64,000 bases of DNA from Eumeta japonica (taxonomy: Eukaryota > Arthropoda > Insecta > Lepidoptera > Psychidae), in NCBI GenBank assembly GCA_005406025.1, contig BGZK01000074.1, positions 744,001 to 808,000 of the forward strand, read 5' to 3'. A program made the translations under genes and the position numbers. Of this stretch, positions 47,440 to 59,900 are shown piece after piece (the stretch's first letter is position 1; every line of letters starts with the position of its first letter). The notes under the pieces are model-generated. The model was not told the origin of the DNA. It saw only the letters and a list, made by a program, of their open reading frames with translations, and did not search any database.

Positions 47440-47611
47440 TTAATATGAACTCAAAAAAATAATGAACAATGACGAAAAATACTAGTATTATTGTGGAAAA
47501 AGCGTGGGTTGCTCAGTACACGCAAAATGTGGCAAAAAGCGCCCCACGCTTTATTCACAATAATACTAGTATTTTTCGTCATTGTTCATTGTTTTTTTGA
47601 GTTCATATTAA
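47440..47611. repeat. Long near-perfect hairpin (about 69-bp arms, 34-base loop)
   Basis: The left arm 47440-47508 and right arm 47543-47611 are reverse complements with about four mismatches, from 'ttaatatgaactcaaaaaaa' outward to 'aaagcgtggg'/'cccacgcttt' at the loop. It is too well kept to be chance and has no coding content. A recently inserted MITE or a precursor of a small RNA are both possible. Confidence 0.85.
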
Positions 47612-47699
47612 GGATTATTTTTCCCTTTTCACTTCGATTGATTGGTAAAAATTTGTAATTTTTAATAATACAGCAATAGTTGAATTACTAATAATGCTT

Positions 47700-47753
47700 A
47701 TTACTGTTACTAAATTCTATTACAAAACAGTAACAGAATTTAGTAACAGTAAT
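47700..47753. repeat. 24-bp hairpin, one mismatch
   Basis: 'attactgttactaaattcta' plus four more bases (47700-47723) pairs with 47730-47753 across the loop 'aaaaca'. It lies about 90 bp from the long hairpin at 47440-47611. Confidence 0.75.
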
Positions 47754-47984
47754 ATCACTTGCTCTCTCGCAGACGATACGTGACGAAATTATTCGATCCT
47801 GACGATCCTGATCAGTATAAGAGGATAAACTTATTAAATTATTGTGTTTACATTGTTCTTTGATACGTACGCAAAGTTTCAAATTAATCAGACTTCTTGA
47901 AATTAGTGAAAATTAAGCTCAAAGATTCCGTTACATACATACATACATAGTTAGATACAACTCAAGCTTATAAAAGGGCGTTAA

Positions 47985-48290
47985 AAATAAATTTCCACAA
48001 AAAAAAAGTTAAAACCGCCTTCAAAATCGTATTTAAATAACTATTTAAACGAATTTCAAAATCAAATGATTATTTTGAAGTTGGTTCCATATAAAGATAA
48101 ATCGGGCACAGTTGTCTTCTAAAAGATTTTTCTTTTGACTCACTATTTAGTGTTGCATATTCATGTTAATGGATTATATATTTTTATTCTGCTTTAGTTG
48201 GAATCGACTTCAATAATAACTACAGTTGTTTTTGAAGTTTGCTTAAGGAAATAAATATTTTTTTCAAAGCGGTTTTTATTATTTTTGAAA
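47985..48290. repeat. Lepidopteran repeat fragment ('aaaaaccgccttcaaaa')
   Basis: It starts 'agttaaaaccgccttcaaaa' and ends near 48280 with 'caaagcggtttttatt', roughly inverted termini, with 'gaagttggttccatataaa' inside. I recognise it as a high-copy lepidopteran repeat type. Confidence 0.45.
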
Positions 48291-48885
48291 ACTTATTTTT
48301 TTCTCATTTTTCAGTCATTGAGTAATTATAAATTTATAATTCATTTGTTTACTTTGTATGTGGATTTAGCCATGGTTAATAAAATTGGTCAGACATCTCT
48401 TTTACTTTTGTATGGAGCAAGTGGAAAAGCAGTCTCGATGCCAAATTTATTGTTCGCTGGTAATCATTCCAGGGTTTCTAAATTCTTAGTTGGAGGGTAA
48501 CTACTAAGTTATGCTTATACAAACTATATAAGTTATTCATATTCTTTATAATACAAAAGTTCTACAATTCAAGCAAATCACATTTTCATTCAGTTCCATA
48601 TCAAATTTATTCACCCTATTTCTATTGATATCGCTAAAGAGTTCCGATGTGTTCTTGCTAAGATTTTGCGATGGAATTATAAAAATGAAGGAAAATATGT
48701 AGGTAGATTAATAAGTAATTAATTTTAATTCTGAGTATACTAGGTTTTACTAATAGCCATTGAATACTAGTTTCTATAGACAAATGGTAATATTGTTTCG
48801 TAACTCCTAACTCTTAAGGAGTACTGTGGCTTATCATCAGCTCAGCAGCATGAGACGATAACTACCAGACGCAAAAATTTTAAAA

Positions 48886-49590
48886 TCAAAAATAGAGCTC
48901 AAATAAACTTGAAACAATTGATCTGTCGGCGGCAGTCGCTTGAGGCGCGTGCCATAACTGGCAACCGGCCGGCATCGAAACGCGCGTGTCTTCCCGTGCT
49001 CCAAGCCATGTTTCATTTATGCTTATAATACCTACCGAATGACGCTCAATAGCCGCAACAAATTCATCGTATTTATTACGTAGTGAATTCGAACTTAACA
49101 ACTTCTTGATAAATATTTTCTAATGAAGCGTTATTATAAGAGTTCAAACCACGAACCCAGGCCACCTGTGTCCACTCTCGCGCCAGTAAGTGTTGCAGTT
49201 TCGCCGGTCGTTGCAACCTCTCATCCGCAGCGACGATTGACGATCGACGGCGTACCGATGCGGACCGCGCTGACGACTTCTTACTCGTCGAGTGATACAC
49301 CTAGCTTGCTGCCGATCAGAGTGGAGATGTGAAGTGTGTTTTCTTCTATAGTCTTATATATCCTTGAAACTTCCAAGTCATTAAGGAGAAATTTTTCTTT
49401 GCGGTCGTCAAGGTCACGTTGCAGGCGGTACACGGCAGTGGACAGGTCGTTAAAGCCGCCTCCGGCTGTATCTTTCTAGTCTTTGTTCAATTGCGGAGAC
49501 TGCTCCATATCGATGAACCGTGTGTTGATCGTTTGTATTCTTATGGACGAGACAATTGTACCTATTTTAGCAAATAAATGTTGAGACATT
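48886..49590 (-). mobile_element. LINE fragment: ORF1 end and endonuclease start
   Basis: On the minus strand from 49590 downward, broken frames give a charged, coiled-coil-like ORF1 tail ('YRLQRDLDDRKEKFLLNDLE' near 49385-49445). Then at 49086-48890 comes the start of an endonuclease: 'SLRNKYDEFVAAIERHSVGI' followed by 'ISINETWLG', the metal-binding Glu block of the EEP domain. No RT is present, and stops interrupt. The fragment is a dead truncated copy of a CR1-like or related LINE. Confidence 0.65.
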
Positions 49591-50062
49591 TTTGATATTT
49601 GTTTCGCGATGTATTTTTTAAGATCTGTGAATATATTTGGTGTTATATATTTAGCAAACTGAATAATAAAAATCGATTTAATATTTTTAGCAAGAGTCTA
49701 ACTGAAACTTGGCCAGTTTTTATTATTCAGCGTTCAACTTTAAAAGTCACTGTTTAATTACACTAAGTTTGACACTTATGTATATTTTTACGGTAGAGCA
49801 AAAACAAAGAATACAAGTAGACCGATGGTTAAGAAGAGACGAGGTTGATATTTTTGTCTAATGGCTTAAAATGGTTAAATTAAATGAAGTCTGTTGGCTT
49901 AACAGGGTTCCGTTGATACGTTTTGGGTACAAACTCGTAAACTATCTAATTTTATGTGCGTGATATTTCGAGGCAACATTTAAACCGAAAGGTAGCACTA
50001 ATTTTCAATCTCAAATCAAGTAAACCTAGTAAATAACCATGACATAAAAAGGTTAAATTTTC

Positions 50063-53000
50063 CCCGCTTCCGCGACCGCGGGCACCACATCGTTTGGAGA
50101 CGACATCCAAACGGTGATGTCCATCCTTCGCGCCGTTAAGAGCTCAGAGATTTCGGAATTCGCCCGAGATTTCCGAGCGTGCAGTAACGTCGAAGAGAAA
50201 CTCATGGTTCTCGTCAGATACCATCACCTGATGGTTAAATTAGAGTCTATATAAATGTCTGCACCCGGGTGTAGTAGCTTTCCTCCCTCAGTTGGGCGCC
50301 TCAAACCAAAAAATATTAGATTATTATCATTTAACGCTTGCGGTCTAACTTCGAACGTTTTAGAGTTAAAAAAATGTATGTCTGAGAACAGCATCGATAT
50401 CGCTCTCGTACAAGAAACATATCTTAAACCGAATAGGCCTAAAGCCTGCAGCATCGCAGGCTATGTCCAACTATGAACGGACAGGACATACAGTAGTAAG
50501 GGGGGTACCGCTCTGTACTACAGACGCTCCCTACATTGCGGCCTATTAATATTCCTCCACTTACAAATAGGAAGCCACGGGTTGTAGACTCGCTATGACG
50601 GCCATAGTACACTCGTCATAGTCTCGGTCTATCTCCCGTCTCCAAACTGTTTGCTCCGGCGCGACCTAAGAGTCCTCTTTGCCTTAGGGATGCCGTCATC
50701 CTCTTCGGTGATTTCAATTGTAAAACATAAGATGGGGCTGCCCATCTAACAATTATAACGGAATTAAACTCGACGAACTCGAGGACAGACTAGACTTCGG
50801 AATCATCGCGCCCTCTACGTCGACATGTTTTCCCCATGTCGTCACATGACCCTCGACGATAGATATTGCACTCACTAAAGGAGTTGCACTTAATTTCAAT
50901 AGTATTGAGACAATACACGGTCTCGTCTGACCACCGACCGGTTATATTAAAATGGGACCTCCCGACGGCGGGAGGCCTATTCCATCCGCAAAATTACTAA
51001 TTGGAAAAGAGTGTCGACCGCGCTTGAGAAAATCGACACTCAAACCTCAATAGCATTCCCAATGACATCGCGTCTACAGACGAGATTGACCTTGCCATAG
51101 GTGCTCTTACCAACCACGTCAGGACGGTGGTCGAGGAGAGCGAGCGGGAGGTTCCGGCATCCTCGGATCGCCGGAAGTTTCCGCCGATATTCTCGAATTG
51201 ATAAGAGCAAAAACGCAGCTTTGCCGCGCGAGCATCATATCCCACTCCCGAGTACAGATCCAGGCGCGAGCTCTCAACGCGAGTGAAAGCTCGCGTTCGG
51301 GAATTCCGAAATGAGAGTTGGAGCGACCTCATGGAGGAAATCAAACCATCCCACAAAGCGTTTTGGGCAGTTACCAAAGCGCTCAAAACCGGGGATATAC
51401 CCTATACCCCCACTCAAAACCTGATAATTCAGTGGCCATAGACGACGCGGAGATAGCAGAGTGCCTTGCAGACTATAGAGACTCAATGCTCTCACGCTTC
51501 CCCTCCGCGACATCGCTCATATCAGTCGCATCGAGGAAGGGTTCTCCAAAACCCCTCGAACCCAAAGAGATCTGGCTCCCGTCTCACTCAGCGAAGTCCA
51601 AACGCTGGTGAAATCACTTAATACCAGAAAGGCACCGGGCCTCGATGGTATTAGTAATAAAACAATCAAATGCTTTTCTATACCGTTGTTAAGCTTACTG
51701 GTCGCGATTTTTAACGCGTGCATAAAAATTGCTATTTTCCTCCTGCCTGGAAGGAGGCGGAGGTTATAGGCATCCACAAGCCAGAGAAACCACGCGACCT
51801 CCTGCCAGCTACAGACCGATCAGCCTCCCTGAGCGGTCTGGGCAAACTATTCGAAAAATTCTTAAAACTCGCCTTGATCACCTCCTAGGGAAAGGCCTTA
51901 TCATAGATGAACAGTTCGGCTTTCGCCCAGCCATTCTTGTCCACAGCAAGTCCTCCTTAGTAGAGTATGTCTCGGAGGCTTTGAAACCGAACAGCACCGT
52001 AGCTGTCTTCTTTGATGTAGCCAAGGCCTTCGATAGGGTATGGCACCAGGTCTGATTTATAAGTTATATTCTCTCCAAGTACCAGATCGCCTCATAATCA
52101 CTATTCAAAATTATTTAGCAAACAGACATTTCACATTTAGGCATGAGCGCACTCACTCGACAAGACGTCTTATCAGAGCAGGAGTTCCTCAAGGCTCCAC
52201 CCTCTCTCCTCTGTACTCCGCGTACACAAACGATGTACCGCGACCGTCGTCGTCTGGCGTCCAACTCGCGTTATTCGCGGACGATACCGCGCTCTTTACG
52301 GAAATAGGAATAGGAGCACCCGATTCACCCTCCTCCCCTCCAGAGGGCCATTGACGAGCTGGGTCAATGGTTCCGGAAGTGGAGGATAGAAGTAAACCCG
52401 ACAAATCAGCAGCCATACAATTCAAGTATGGTAAGAGGTCGACTCATTGTCGACAAAAACACTCCCAATCTTAAAATGTTGGATGCGATCATTCCGTGGC
52501 AACGGAACTACAAATATTAGGAGTCACGCTCGATAAAAATCTACACTTCCGATATCGAGCGCGTTGAAATACTGCACTTTTCTACAAAGCAAGGCTCGGG
52601 GCCGTGCTCGGTAGAAAAAGTAAACTATCTAGACGTAATAAACGTACCATATACAAAATGTGCATTAGGACGGTGATGACATACGCGTCTCCCGTCTTCG
52701 CTCACGCCGCTCAAAAGCACTACATAGACTACAGGTAATACAGAATAAATTCTGTAGAGCCGCAACGGATGCACATTGGTGTGTTCGTAATTCAATTCTC
52801 CATAGGGACTTAGAACTCCCCACTATTTCCAAATATATGAAGGACGCATCGAAGCGATTCTTCGACATCGCGGGATCACATCCCAATGCGCTCCTACGCG
52901 CGGCGGTTGACTATCAACCGCCGCATCCCACCTTATCCGTAGGCCACGGAACGTACACCGATCCACCTGACGCTCTTACAGCGGCAGTTGAAAGCCAATG

Positions 53001-53410
53001 ACGTCAACGACACGCATGACTGACTTAGGTAGGTCTATCCGTTAGTCAGGTCATCGACCTAAGCTCCTTACTCCACCCGGCCGCCGCTAACCGCCTCCGG
53101 CCGAGCGGAAGGAACCGACCCGTGACGGTTTCCCGACATCCTATGCCGAGACGACTTCCACCAGGCGTCGTCCATAGCGCATGTCACGCGCCGTCGGCAC
53201 TCACGTGTGCCGTCCGGCCGCACTCGGTGAAGCTATCAAAGTCGTCTGACTTGTCATCTGACTCGTCTCGACCGACTAAATAGCATAGCCGACCCAATTC
53301 TTCATTTTCAGGAGGAATTTTTAGTGGGTTTCAGTCCCACACTACCCACGCGTACGGGCGCGAGGTGTGCAGGATAGACATTTTTACCTCCTCCTCGTCG
53401 CAGGGAAACA
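50063..53410 (+). mobile_element. Jockey-type LINE, 5'-truncated and decayed
   Basis: The copy is bounded by a 17-bp direct repeat starting 'aaaaaggttaaattttc' (50046-50062 and 53411-53427). It opens in the end of ORF1 (50100-50253, '...VEEKLMVLVRYHHLM'), then ORF2 from 50255: endonuclease ('IRLLSFNACGL', 'IDIALVQETYL'), and reverse transcriptase between about 51560 and 52355 ('SYRPISL', 'FDVAKAFDRVW', 'GVPQGSTLSP', 'FADDTALFTE', the catalytic Asp pair). A GC-rich 3' UTR and short A tail follow. Many frameshifts and stops: inactive. A C-rich 3' end and a target duplication of this size fit target-primed insertion. It sits beside mariner remnant B. Confidence 0.88.
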
Positions 53411-53427
53411 AAAAAGGTTAAATTTTC

Positions 53428-54530
53428 ATCATATCTCATTTACGTTTGTTTTATATTATATGTGCCATTATCTTCAATAACTTGTTGCCATTTTGTAGGT
53501 AGTGACATAAATCTAATGCAGCCAATTACTGTGATTTCTGATCAAGAAACTGAGATAAGTGATTTTAACAGTCCTCTCTTGATGTTAACCTAATACTACT
53601 TAAAAAAATCTGAGAAGACCGAAACAGGTGAAAGTCTGACGGTGCAAGGTCAGGGTTATATTGTGGATACATTGACGCTTTCTAACAAAACTCGCTCAAT
53701 ATTTGTTAAGTGGCTAAAGATGTGTGTGGTCTAGCGTTCTCATGGTGAAAAACCACACCTTTTCTGTTGATAAATTCTGATCGTTTTTTCTTTACTCTTG
53801 CCGAGTCTCATCAGTCGTCGGCAGTATAGATTCGAATTGATGGTTTTGCCTGGCGGTAAAAGCTCGTAATGAATAATGCCCTTCCAATACCACCGACTTA
53901 TTACGAATTAATTCGGGTTTCGCTAGTCTATGGAGATTACTTGCTTTTTGATCATGATCTTTTTCGGACATTCTTGTAATATATTAATCTATTTATTATT
54001 TGTAATCTATTTCTTATCACCTGTAATAGATCTTTTCAAAAATGGTTCAGTTTCAATCATTTCAATAAACAATCCAAACGAGTACCTGATTCATTAGATT
54101 TCTTCTTTATCTAGTGATCATGTAGGGACCAAGTATTAAGCTTTGTATATTCAGCTGTTTCCTAATACTAGATATACAAAAGCTTTGGTCTAAAACTGTT
54201 TGTTCATCAAACTGTTTTGTGATCAATCAAACTCTTCAACTATGTCGTAAAACTAATATGCCAATTTCGCTCTACTTTCCAAAATGGCATCGACTTTTTC
54301 AGCAATAGGTCGACCAAGTTCGCCTTTGATACGAAAATTACCGGACTGAAAACACTCGAACCAGTTTGTGCTACTCTTTTCGATACACTAGGTCCGTAAA
54401 CGTCACCAACTTTTTCGCGGCGTGTGTCGCATTTTTCCTTTCTTGTAGTAAAACTTTAAAATGTTTCAATTTCTACGTTAGATTTACTCATTTTGATATA
54501 TAAAAAACAATAGAAAAATGGCGGAGATCT
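53428..54530 (-). mobile_element. mariner transposase remnant B
   Basis: The reverse complement matches remnant A: the 'cacctgtttcggtct' block (about 53612-53630) and an 'HHENARPH'-equivalent at about 53735-53760. Upstream parts reach about 54520, including the helix-turn-helix region at 54250-54450. It is decayed by stops. The Jockey copy lies at its 3' side, with its target duplication in the mariner's 3' flank or tail. Ends not located. Confidence 0.7.
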
Positions 54531-56985
54531 TTTTACTTTCCATTGTCATCTATTTAATGATATTAAAACTAACCAGATATAAACAGCACAACCAAACAAA
54601 CAGATTTTATTGCAATTTTTTACTTTTTGTAACTTTTTACTAATTATTACAAAAAAAATTTTTCTCGACTTTATGTGTACGATTAATGTGTAGTGAAAAG
54701 TGAACATAATGTACATTAATATTTTCGTATAAAAATATGGTTGCGCTTTAGAAGATTTTTGTATAGGTGCTATTTTATAAGTTCGCGTCACTGACAGGCT
54801 AATGTTTGCGCGCATGCATTTAGTATGTGTATACAAATACATTATATATACCTGAGTGTAAAATATCTATTACATATATTATTTCTCTAATGTGTTTTTT
54901 TTTGTCGGTATAAAATATCTCCCTACATACATATTAACATTAAGTTTAATAAATACATTATTAAACTTAATGTTTGATACGCCATTTGAAGATTAATTTT
55001 CCCTTTAATGACTAAAAATAAGTTAATAAGGGTAGGATTTTATTTACCAGAACCTGTTTTTTCGCATGAACAATTTCGCATAATTATACGTGCTTTTTCA
55101 CAAGTCCGTATGTTTAAGGATATCTTTATGTTAAAGATAAATACCGGGAAAAAGTGAACGATGACCACGTCGTAACCATTGCCCAAAATTGTTTTTTAGG
55201 ATTAGTAAAATTAATTAAAAAAAAATACATCTATTGTACTGTGTATAATTGTGTATGTAATATTAATGTAAGGCTAATTTTGTTAATATTTTTTAGAATA
55301 AAATGTTTAAAATTAGTAAATATTTATATTTAATTACTTCTTCTTTATTATATTACGTAATTGCCCACTAGCGATGTAAAGTAGTCGCACGGGTCATCTA
55401 GTATACACCTTATCACTAGGCGTCCTCAGTCTTCATTGAAAGTTGTATATTGCACAATACATATCTATGTACAGTTTTTTGACACTCTTGAATATAATTT
55501 TTGTTATTGTAAAATTATAACACTAGCACATTGTTCAGAGTGCCGACAGATGTAAAGGAAACTGGACTAAAGTTAGGGCCCTTCGGCCCTTCCACCGTCT
55601 TCTTTTAAATTGATATTTTACAAAAAGTCACTTTTAACATTAATTTTGCATTCCACTTCCTCCTTTAACGGTTGTGCTGTAGCCTGTAGCTGTGGGAGAT
55701 AATTTTCAAGTTTAAAAATTAATATTAATATGTGTGAAAAATTAATATGTGTGAACAATGTTCATGTTCTGAGTTACCAGAACTAATTTTTGGTTAATAC
55801 ATAGAGTTTGACCACGCTAACTTTACAGTAACAGCCTTAAAATATAAAATATTCGGCTTTGTATTAAATATTGATATTACAAAGTTCACACGGTCGGATT
55901 CTACTAGGATATAATTGCAGTTTGAACACTAATAAAAACACATTCGTAGCAATGACTTTATTTTGTTAATAGACTACATATGATATAACAATCGATAATA
56001 CAGACGTCGTGAAAGACTATATAAATCCGCTAACTAATAGGTAGAAGTTAACTGATATATGAACCGATCAATTATTCATTGAAATCTATTACAATAAATG
56101 AGAAATACGGTATAACTTTTTCGGTTACAATAATTAAAAGTGTGTAAGAACGGCCAACCTAAGTGCTGGAGTTAGCGACCGACTGTCAGATTAAGTAGAA
56201 CATTATTTTGTTGAATGCGTCCACCATAGATAAAAACACAATTTGTTTTGTGATCAGCGTAGTTACTTTGTGCAGACTAGCGTTATTTTCCGAATTTTAG
56301 GTGTTGATTTATGCGAAACGATAGTCTTGGAATTCCACTGGCCTCGCTACCCGATGTTGATAAGCAAAAAAGCAAAATAAAACGTACGGTTGCTGAATAA
56401 TATAAGATCAAATAAAATCGAAATGTCCTACAACTCGGCCAAAGTTGAAAGAAACTATAGCATAACACAATGTTATCTAATGATTCTCTTTCTCTCTCGC
56501 TCCAATTTAATGCAAAAAAAAATTAAAAAAAAAGATGCAAAATCCTTTACAAACGTTGGTTTCAAGGCAGCAGCGTCATAATGCTCTGTCTACTTCTATA
56601 GTAATATCGGTCATATGGGCAGATTCAATAGCTAGTGCATGTTACTTGCCGATTATAAAAAGCTCTGTTTCACGTGGTAGTCTATATTATAGCCAGTTTT
56701 GTCTCATATCGACGTAAATATTATACTTTTAAGATTTACGTTAATATGAATACTCAAGAATACTAACAAAGTAACACATAAACTTAACCAGCTAAGTATG
56801 TAATAATAGAAATTCAATGGCACATTCATGAGAAAAGGTTCTATTATTTTCATATACGAAAAAATATGTAACTCCTATAAGTAATCATATACGGTATTGA
56901 TTGTAAATTTCATAATATCGCTATTTAGTTGGAATGCTGAAATGAATCTGTCATTTTAATCGGTATACTTATAAATCTGATCGTT
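54531..56985. other. Intergenic DNA, small hairpin, possible repeat end
   Basis: A perfect 15-bp hairpin lies at 54936-54974. 55380-55402 ('agtcgcacgggtcatctagt') looks like the end of a lepidopteran interspersed repeat. Frames at 54546-54842 and 56283-56717 show no domain. The 3' UTR of the minus-strand TLDc gene (stop at 56986) is at the right end. Confidence 0.45.
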
Positions 56986-59900
56986 CTAGATCGGCATCGC
57001 GGCTGGGACATTAGGGGTGAATACTTCGTAGTCGCGAACGGTGAAATTGTAGTCTGGGCTAAGAGAGGCAGGCGGCGGGGGCGCAGCGGCGGGCAGAGCG
57101 CCCTCGCCGTAGGAGTGCAGGTTCGAATAACTCTCAGAGTTTGCGTTGCAGTTGCTGGAGATGAATAGATCTGCGCCCGCGCCGAATACCGGTCCACAGC
57201 TGTGTGAAACCATAAAGCTTTTATATGTACTCGGAACATTAAACTTGAACATGTTGTAAGATAAAATAAAATGTAAAATAAAGATATGTCCATGAGTTTC
57301 TTACATATATCAAAGGTGGTGGCCTTCGGGAACAAATTGAACTATTTACGATAGTTTTACCAAAAGGTATAATATTAGGTAAACATTGTAGAGACTAGCT
57401 CGTCAAAAATTTTGGTTGTATCGATTAAATCGGGTGAATTAGTTCCATTTTTTTTTGCCCGAATAAAACATTACAAATGTAATGACATTTGCATTTCCTT
57501 AACATATTTATTTTGAAATCTTATAAAAATACTAGTTATAAGGAAATATAATTTCACTCCGTTTTCTCAGTAAAGCGGTTACAATATATTTAAAAATGTA
57601 TTGAATTTGTAAATCAAGAATATTCGCACACATATACCATAAATTAGAGAAGGCATTATGAGCGAAACTCACTCTGGATGGTAGCAAATGGCGAAAGCCT
57701 TTTTGGTGACGGGATAGCGCGCGGGTGGCTCGCTCAACACGAAGAGGAAAGCGCGCTCCGAGGAGATGTAACCCCCGACGCCAGCGCCGCCGGCGCGGGC
57801 CCACGCCACGTCCGTGAAGCCGCCCATCACCTCGCCCCTCGACAGCTGTTCACGACACCGACATGTCGACATCAAGGAAAAAGGAAAATTTAAATTGACG
57901 ATCAATTTCTTGTTTTCAATTTCAAATTTTATATAATGAAACGTATGTAATTTACCATTCGATGCACTCGAAATATTTCGAAATAGTATATAACTAATTT
58001 TGGATAGTAAATAAATTTCGGGTAAGTTTGCAAATTCACTAAAGTTGGTCAAAAGCTCCGCCAAGCCGAATGTATGATGAAATGTCGATTTACTTTTCAT
58101 TTTAATTCCACGAGTCTACATTTTCAACTCTATATCATATAGCAAATAAACAAAGATGGAGTATTTAAAGCTGATGTTATAGAAAATAGATTACATAAAA
58201 CTATAGCTGAATGAACTGTTTTTCTTTCTTTCACACAATTTTTATATTTATTGAGGAAGTATCATTCTAAGTTTCAGTCTTCAAAGTTCGTTGCTCTTGA
58301 AACTCTTTCCGTTCTTGTTAAGTTTTACATTTTGTTAATGATTACTGTTTTCTTTTATTTACTTTTAGACTTAGTCTTGAGTTGTTGTGTTGAACAGTCG
58401 TATAAGTGTTTTTTCAGCTATAAAGCCAGATTCACACTAGAGTCTCCGTGTTTTATTATTATGCTCTCTGACCTGATGTCAGAACCAGCGTGGAAAGCAT
58501 TATAGCTCGCTTACTGCTTTTATTATGGTTCCTTGTATAGCTTTTATTGATATGTGCTCGTGGTGGCCTATTAAACAGTCTTTATTAGGATTTAATTGCT
58601 TTCATTTTGTGGTGCTAAGAGTGTTGGTTCCGAAAGTCTAAGCAAACAACCAAATATCTAAACTTTAAGCACCCAAAACCGACGAGCTTAAGTGCATGGT
58701 AAAATTGATGGATGTTCGTGAAGCAAAAAGATATGCAAAGATAATGTATATGCCACGTACAAACCAGTGGTCCCTGCTTACCTTTTGGGGAATAGGTGTA
58801 AGTTTACAATAATAACAATGACTAAATTCAGTAGATGTTTTTCTTTGAGTATAGTTAGAAAGTCACCTGAACCAGCACCAGGAGTGGAGCGACACCGTCA
58901 CAGTGCGAGTGGAAGGCCTGCGCGGAGTAGCCGTGCGTGGACGCCCGGAAGACCAGCCGCCACCACTGCTTGGGTGTGCCACACCTGCACGTCAGTTGGG
59001 TTTCTCTCAATTTGAACCAGTTAATGAGGTTATTGACCCTATCGATATTTAGTAATTTCTCTAATTGAGGGCATCCAGGCCGCTAGGACTTCCAGCAATT
59101 CCTTCGGTCATAAAACATGTTATTTCACATTGTGTTGACGCAGTACCAGCCAAAAATCTTATGATTGGTGTTAAAATACACATGTAAATTACTATAAATT
59201 ATTATTTCAAAATGTGCAAAATGAATATAATTGTTGATTCGTTAATAATTAAATTTTTGTTCTTCTGATATTTTAGAAAAGCCTTATATATACCTACTAT
59301 TCAGTTTATTTATACTATATAAATACAATAACTTGTATTAATGCGATTACTTATAATACATGTTTTAAAATTATTTACATGTTCTTCAATATAAATAAAT
59401 TGATTTTATATATAAACGATCTGCTTAGAAATTCAGGTATGCACGTGAATTGGAGAAATGGAACTAGTTTTTGTAGAACAGGAAAACAATATACGAAAGT
59501 AACGATTGATTTTACACCCTAGGATATTTTTATACATAATATATTAAATTTACAATAAATCAATTACGGAATATTCGATGTATGTCACAAAATTGTACAA
59601 AACAAAGAACGCAAAAAGTAAACGTAAATTATAAGATGTTACTCATAATCTATAGACAATCTGTCAAAGTTTACGGATCATGTTTGTTATTTACGTTTTA
59701 CCGTTTCGTTGCAGCCCGCTGTCAGTAGCCGGCTCGAGTGCATTTAAAGTTCTCTTTGAAAAAGCGTGAAATGCAATTATTTTACAAACAACTTAAAAAA
59801 AATATATATAAATGTTTCAAATCGCGATAAACACAAAAGGTAAAGCATTATAATGTCTCATGAAAACACCATTTTGTACATTTCGCAAGAAACGAAATAG

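Noticed and set aside
50997..51777. Minus-strand frames up to 129 codons
   Set aside because: Antisense shadows of the Jockey-type ORF2; the plus strand holds the endonuclease and RT motifs.
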